From assembly GCA_002452515.1 (NCBI GenBank), contig DKEN01000033.1:1-8584 (forward strand): DNA of 8,584 nucleotides, in the 5' to 3' direction. The translations under genes were made by a program, and so were the position numbers. Positions 6,385-8,584 of this stretch are shown here, in pieces (position 1 is the stretch's first letter; every line of letters begins with the position of its first letter). Origin of the DNA: Spartobacteria bacterium UBA6821. GTDB taxonomy: Bacteria; Verrucomicrobiota; Verrucomicrobiia; Chthoniobacterales; UBA6821. The notes under the pieces were generated by a model. That model had not been told where the DNA came from. It saw only the letters and a list, made by a program, of their open reading frames with translations, and searched no databases.

Positions 6385-6433
6385 CTTAACATTTCTACCT
6401 TCGCACTTTTTTACTTTCGAACCTGTTCTGCGT

Positions 6434-6898
6434 CTAAATACCGTCGCCGTCGATACCCTGTATTTTCACGAGTTCCTTGGGTCCCACGACGGGAGACTTC
6501 ATGACATCGGCAAGGGTTGTGCGATCCATGAGGTTTGCCACAAGATTACGAGCGGTGAGCATGACTCGACGAAAACGGCAGGTGGTTTCCTGGGTGCAGC
6601 GTTTGTAATCAGTCACTGAAACGCAGGCAATGGGCGCAAGATAGCCATCAAAATGGCGTACGACCTCGCCCATGGTGATTTTGGTCGGTGCTTTGGCAAG
6701 CTGATAGCCGCCGCGTTTGCCAGCTGTGCTGACTACCCATCCCTTTTCCTTGAGATCGAGCATGATGTGCTCGAGGAATCTTTTTGGGACATCATTTCGC
6801 CTGGCGAGTTCGAGAATGGGGATAGGCGGCCCCCCCTGATGCTCCACCAAGGTGAAGAGAGCACGTAGGGCATAGTCTGTCCTCATTGAAAGTTGCAT
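6434..6898 (-). CDS. Rrf2-family transcriptional regulator with three-cysteine (Fe-S) motif
   Basis: The 154-residue product is a typical Rrf2 protein. It begins MQLSMRTDYALRALFTLVEH and carries a winged helix-turn-helix (about 27-70) with ILELARRNDVPKRFLEHIM and the wing STAGKRGGYQLAKAP. A dimer helix lies near the C-terminus. Cys92, Cys101 and Cys107 (C-x8-C-x5-C) stand where IscR, NsrR and RirA hold their cluster ligands, so an Fe-S cluster is likely. The start at 6898 is chosen from the family N-terminus; two in-frame ATGs lie 6 and 21 bases upstream (at 6904 and 6919). Its position next to a sulfate uptake operon in the same orientation, and divergent from the porin, suggests a sulfur or Fe-S status regulator of these genes, with IscR- or CymR-like logic. 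That role is inferred from position. It is not an exact match to IscR, so no symbol is given. Confidence 0.9.
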   Translation of the reverse strand: MQLSMRTDYALRALFTLVEHQGGPPIPILELARRNDVPKRFLEHIMLDLKEKGWVVSTAGKRGGYQLAKAPTKITMGEVVRHFDGYLAPIACVSVTDYKRCTQETTCRFRRVMLTARNLVANLMDRTTLADVMKSPVVGPKELVKIQGIDGDGI

Positions 6899-6939
6899 AG
6901 ACATAACATACACGATCAATCAGGTTGGGAAAAGTCCGA

Positions 6940-6969
6940 ATAATACTCTGTGATGCTTTTGTGTTTCAG
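6940..6969 (-). promoter_or_regulatory. candidate promoter of the Rrf2 gene
   Basis: On the minus strand CTGAAA (6964-6969; 4 of 6 to the -35 consensus) is followed after 18 bases by TATTAT (6940-6945; 5 of 6 to the -10 consensus). The start would fall near 6933, giving a leader of about 35 bases to the chosen ATG at 6898. The spacing is slightly long, so the call is tentative. Confidence 0.35.
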
Positions 6970-6985
6970 TGATACACCGTAAACG

Positions 6986-7013
6986 GTTAGGAATAACTCC
7001 ATAACTTCCTAAC
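6986..7013. promoter_or_regulatory. 28-bp dyad between the Rrf2 gene and the porin gene
   Basis: GTTAGGAA (6986-6993) and TTCCTAAC (7006-7013) form a perfect 8-bp inverted repeat across a 12-base spacer. The spacer region also holds a direct repeat, ATAACTCC followed by ATAACTTCC (from 6993). The dyad lies just upstream of the candidate Rrf2 promoter and about 145 bases before the likely porin start. It could be an operator for one or both divergent genes. Its sequence differs from the dyad at 6093-6120, though both span 28 bp. Confidence 0.45.
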
Positions 7014-7156
7014 GAACAACTTGCAGTTTTGATCCCGGCATGGCTTGTGCTTCGAGTTCCTTCGTTGGCTTCCTATCGCAATCCGGCACTCATCCTCATT
7101 ATTATCACCGGCATTTTACTCGTGATTTCACCACTGCTCAATTTCTCGCATCCACG

Positions 7157-8557
7157 ATGAATGGCATGATCCACTCCTGGAAGCCGCGGGTGATTTTTTT
7201 ACTGATAGTGGTTCTTTTTATTTCGACGCACAGCCTGCTTTTAGCCAGTGATGCCGATCCTGGGACTTATCCTCTCAACCTGAAAAGTTACTACCCGGAT
7301 GCACTTTTGCTGAATGCTGACTATTATCGGCCGAAAAAAATTCAGGATCTGTATCCGGGTACCATCATGCAAAATACCGATCGCTATCTTTCGGAGACGC
7401 AGGACGATATCAAGGGACTTGGGATGACGCCATTCCTCTACTACTGGGGGGATTTACTTGGGAATCCGTTTGGTGGATCAAAACAGTCAACAGTGTGGGA
7501 TCAACTGCTCGTTGTCGGAGCCAAGATTCATTTGGACAGGCTCTTCGGATGGGAAGGGGGAACTCTGGTGGTCTCCTTTTCGGATTCTGCCGGCAACAGT
7601 CTCTCGCAAAGCACCGGGAATATCTTCAATCCCTCCCAGGCACTGAGTTTTCCCACATTTGCCTCCAACGCCCTCTACCTGAGGCAGGTATTCCTGGGCG
7701 AAAAATTGGAATTTCGATTTGGTAGATTTTCCAGCGCCAGTGTTTTTGCCTCGTTACCAGCAATGGGGGCACTTCCTGTGAGCGGAGCGGTCAATGGGAC
7801 ACCGACCTCTCTTTTCACCAATCTCAAGGGATGGCATTCCAATGGAAAACCCTCCTGGGCAGCCTATGCCAAAGTCGAACCAACCACGGCGACTTACCTG
7901 AAAGCTGCGATCCTGGAAGTCAACCCTCAGGCAAACGATGTCAATTATCATGGCTTTGATATGGGGATGAACTCTCGTGATGGCACTCTTCTCCTTACCG
8001 AATGGGGATGGACACCCAAGTTCGAAGGTTCTTCAACGTATGTGAAGGATACAAAGCCTGCTGATCGCGGCTATCCTGGCATTTATATGGCTGGGGCCTA
8101 TCTGGAGAATTATCCCCAGACTCAGTTTAATGGACAGACGTGCAACGAGGTTTATGGTTTTTACTGGCAGGGGCAGCAACTGATCTGGCGTCAGCGCGAT
8201 CATCCCAGACAAAATCTGAGCCTCTGGGGTGGCGTCACCTACTCCCCGCAGACACAAGTTGCACTGCTGCCGATCATGGGATACGGAGGCATCTACTATC
8301 AGGGACTCATTCAGACCCGAGAGCGCGATATCTCGATGCTCAATTTTTACACGGGAGCCATCTCTGGCGACTCTGCACCGCAGAGTCCTTCTTCTGCCAA
8401 GGCAACACAGGAGAATGTCATTGAGCTAAGCTATATCGTGCAACTGACGGATCATTTTCAGATTCAGCCTGATCTTCAATGGATCATTCAACCGGGTGGT
8501 TACAGTGGCGCTGCCAATTCACTGGTGGTCGGTTTGCAAGTGGCTGCGCAGTTCTAG
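7157..8557 (+). CDS. OprB-family carbohydrate-selective-type outer-membrane porin
   Basis: The product is an outer-membrane beta-barrel of about 466 residues. The start at 7157 (or the Met codon at 7166) gives a good signal peptide: a basic HSWKPR, a hydrophobic core, and probable cleavage after SLLLA before SDADPG. The frame is also open from an ATG at 7040, but those 39 extra residues would precede the signal peptide and look non-coding. OprB-like blocks include YLRQVFLGEKLEFRFGRFS, the stretch from GWHSNGKPSWAAYAKVEP, the GGVTYSPQ region, and a final section with IVQLTDHFQIQPDLQWII and PGG. It ends in QVAAQF, and a C-terminal Phe is the usual sorting signal for barrel assembly. OprB proteins pass sugars, but members in other phyla may carry different small solutes; its position opposite the sulfur regulator suggests, without proof, a nutrient uptake role linked to that regulon. 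No Shine-Dalgarno sequence is clear. Confidence 0.85.
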   Translation: MNGMIHSWKPRVIFLLIVVLFISTHSLLLASDADPGTYPLNLKSYYPDALLLNADYYRPKKIQDLYPGTIMQNTDRYLSETQDDIKGLGMTPFLYYWGDLLGNPFGGSKQSTVWDQLLVVGAKIHLDRLFGWEGGTLVVSFSDSAGNSLSQSTGNIFNPSQALSFPTFASNALYLRQVFLGEKLEFRFGRFSSASVFASLPAMGALPVSGAVNGTPTSLFTNLKGWHSNGKPSWAAYAKVEPTTATYLKAAILEVNPQANDVNYHGFDMGMNSRDGTLLLTEWGWTPKFEGSSTYVKDTKPADRGYPGIYMAGAYLENYPQTQFNGQTCNEVYGFYWQGQQLIWRQRDHPRQNLSLWGGVTYSPQTQVALLPIMGYGGIYYQGLIQTRERDISMLNFYTGAISGDSAPQSPSSAKATQENVIELSYIVQLTDHFQIQPDLQWIIQPGGYSGAANSLVVGLQVAAQF

Positions 8558-8584
8558 AGCGATTTAAGTAATTCTCTAGCCATT

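Noticed and set aside
6050..6433. Riboswitch (SAM-type) in the leader of the sulfate operon
   Set aside because: The gap is long enough, but I could not find the conserved core of a SAM riboswitch, and the best promoter lies too near the ATG to leave room for one.

Overview
The window looks like a piece of chromosome from a Gram-negative bacterium of moderate GC content, most likely a Verrucomicrobiota member or a relative. The Gram-negative reading rests on an OprB-type outer-membrane porin and an exported sulfate-binding protein with a signal peptide. The phylum is an inference from the protein flavours and from dispersed ATCCTGT intergenic repeats; it is not proven by the sequence.

Positions 1-1063 hold what looks like the edge of a defence or mobile region. 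On the minus strand there is a 46-codon remnant resembling the C-terminus of a type I restriction subunit (HsdR), followed by a stem-loop. Upstream of it lies a two-gene minus-strand cassette: an AbiEii-like nucleotidyltransferase whose end overlaps a 71-residue partner, a toxin-antitoxin-like layout. Positions 1064-1552 have no convincing gene. They hold a 9-bp-period ATCCTGT repeat, three back-to-back hairpins, and a further hairpin that may end the cys operon.

Positions 1553-6049 form a minus-strand sulfate/thiosulfate uptake operon in the order sbp, M14-type metallohydrolase, cysT, cysW, cysA. The substrate-binding protein captures sulfate in the periplasm, CysT and CysW form the membrane channel, and CysA hydrolyses ATP. 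Two features are odd. A zinc hydrolase of the succinylglutamate desuccinylase/aspartoacylase type sits between sbp and cysT. CysA is only 240 residues long and ends with the nucleotide-binding domain, so it lacks the usual C-terminal regulatory domain.

Positions 6050-6433 carry the probable sbp promoter, a 28-bp dyad overlapping the promoter region, and an inverted pair of ATCCTGT repeats. Next, on the minus strand, is an Rrf2-family regulator with three conserved-looking cysteines (probable Fe-S cluster ligands). On the plus strand, diverging from it, is an OprB-family porin gene running to position 8557. A second 28-bp dyad lies in the divergent intergenic region. A reasonable model, by inference, is that the Rrf2 protein senses Fe-S or sulfur status and controls sulfate uptake and perhaps the porin. 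Shine-Dalgarno sequences are weak or absent ahead of almost every gene.
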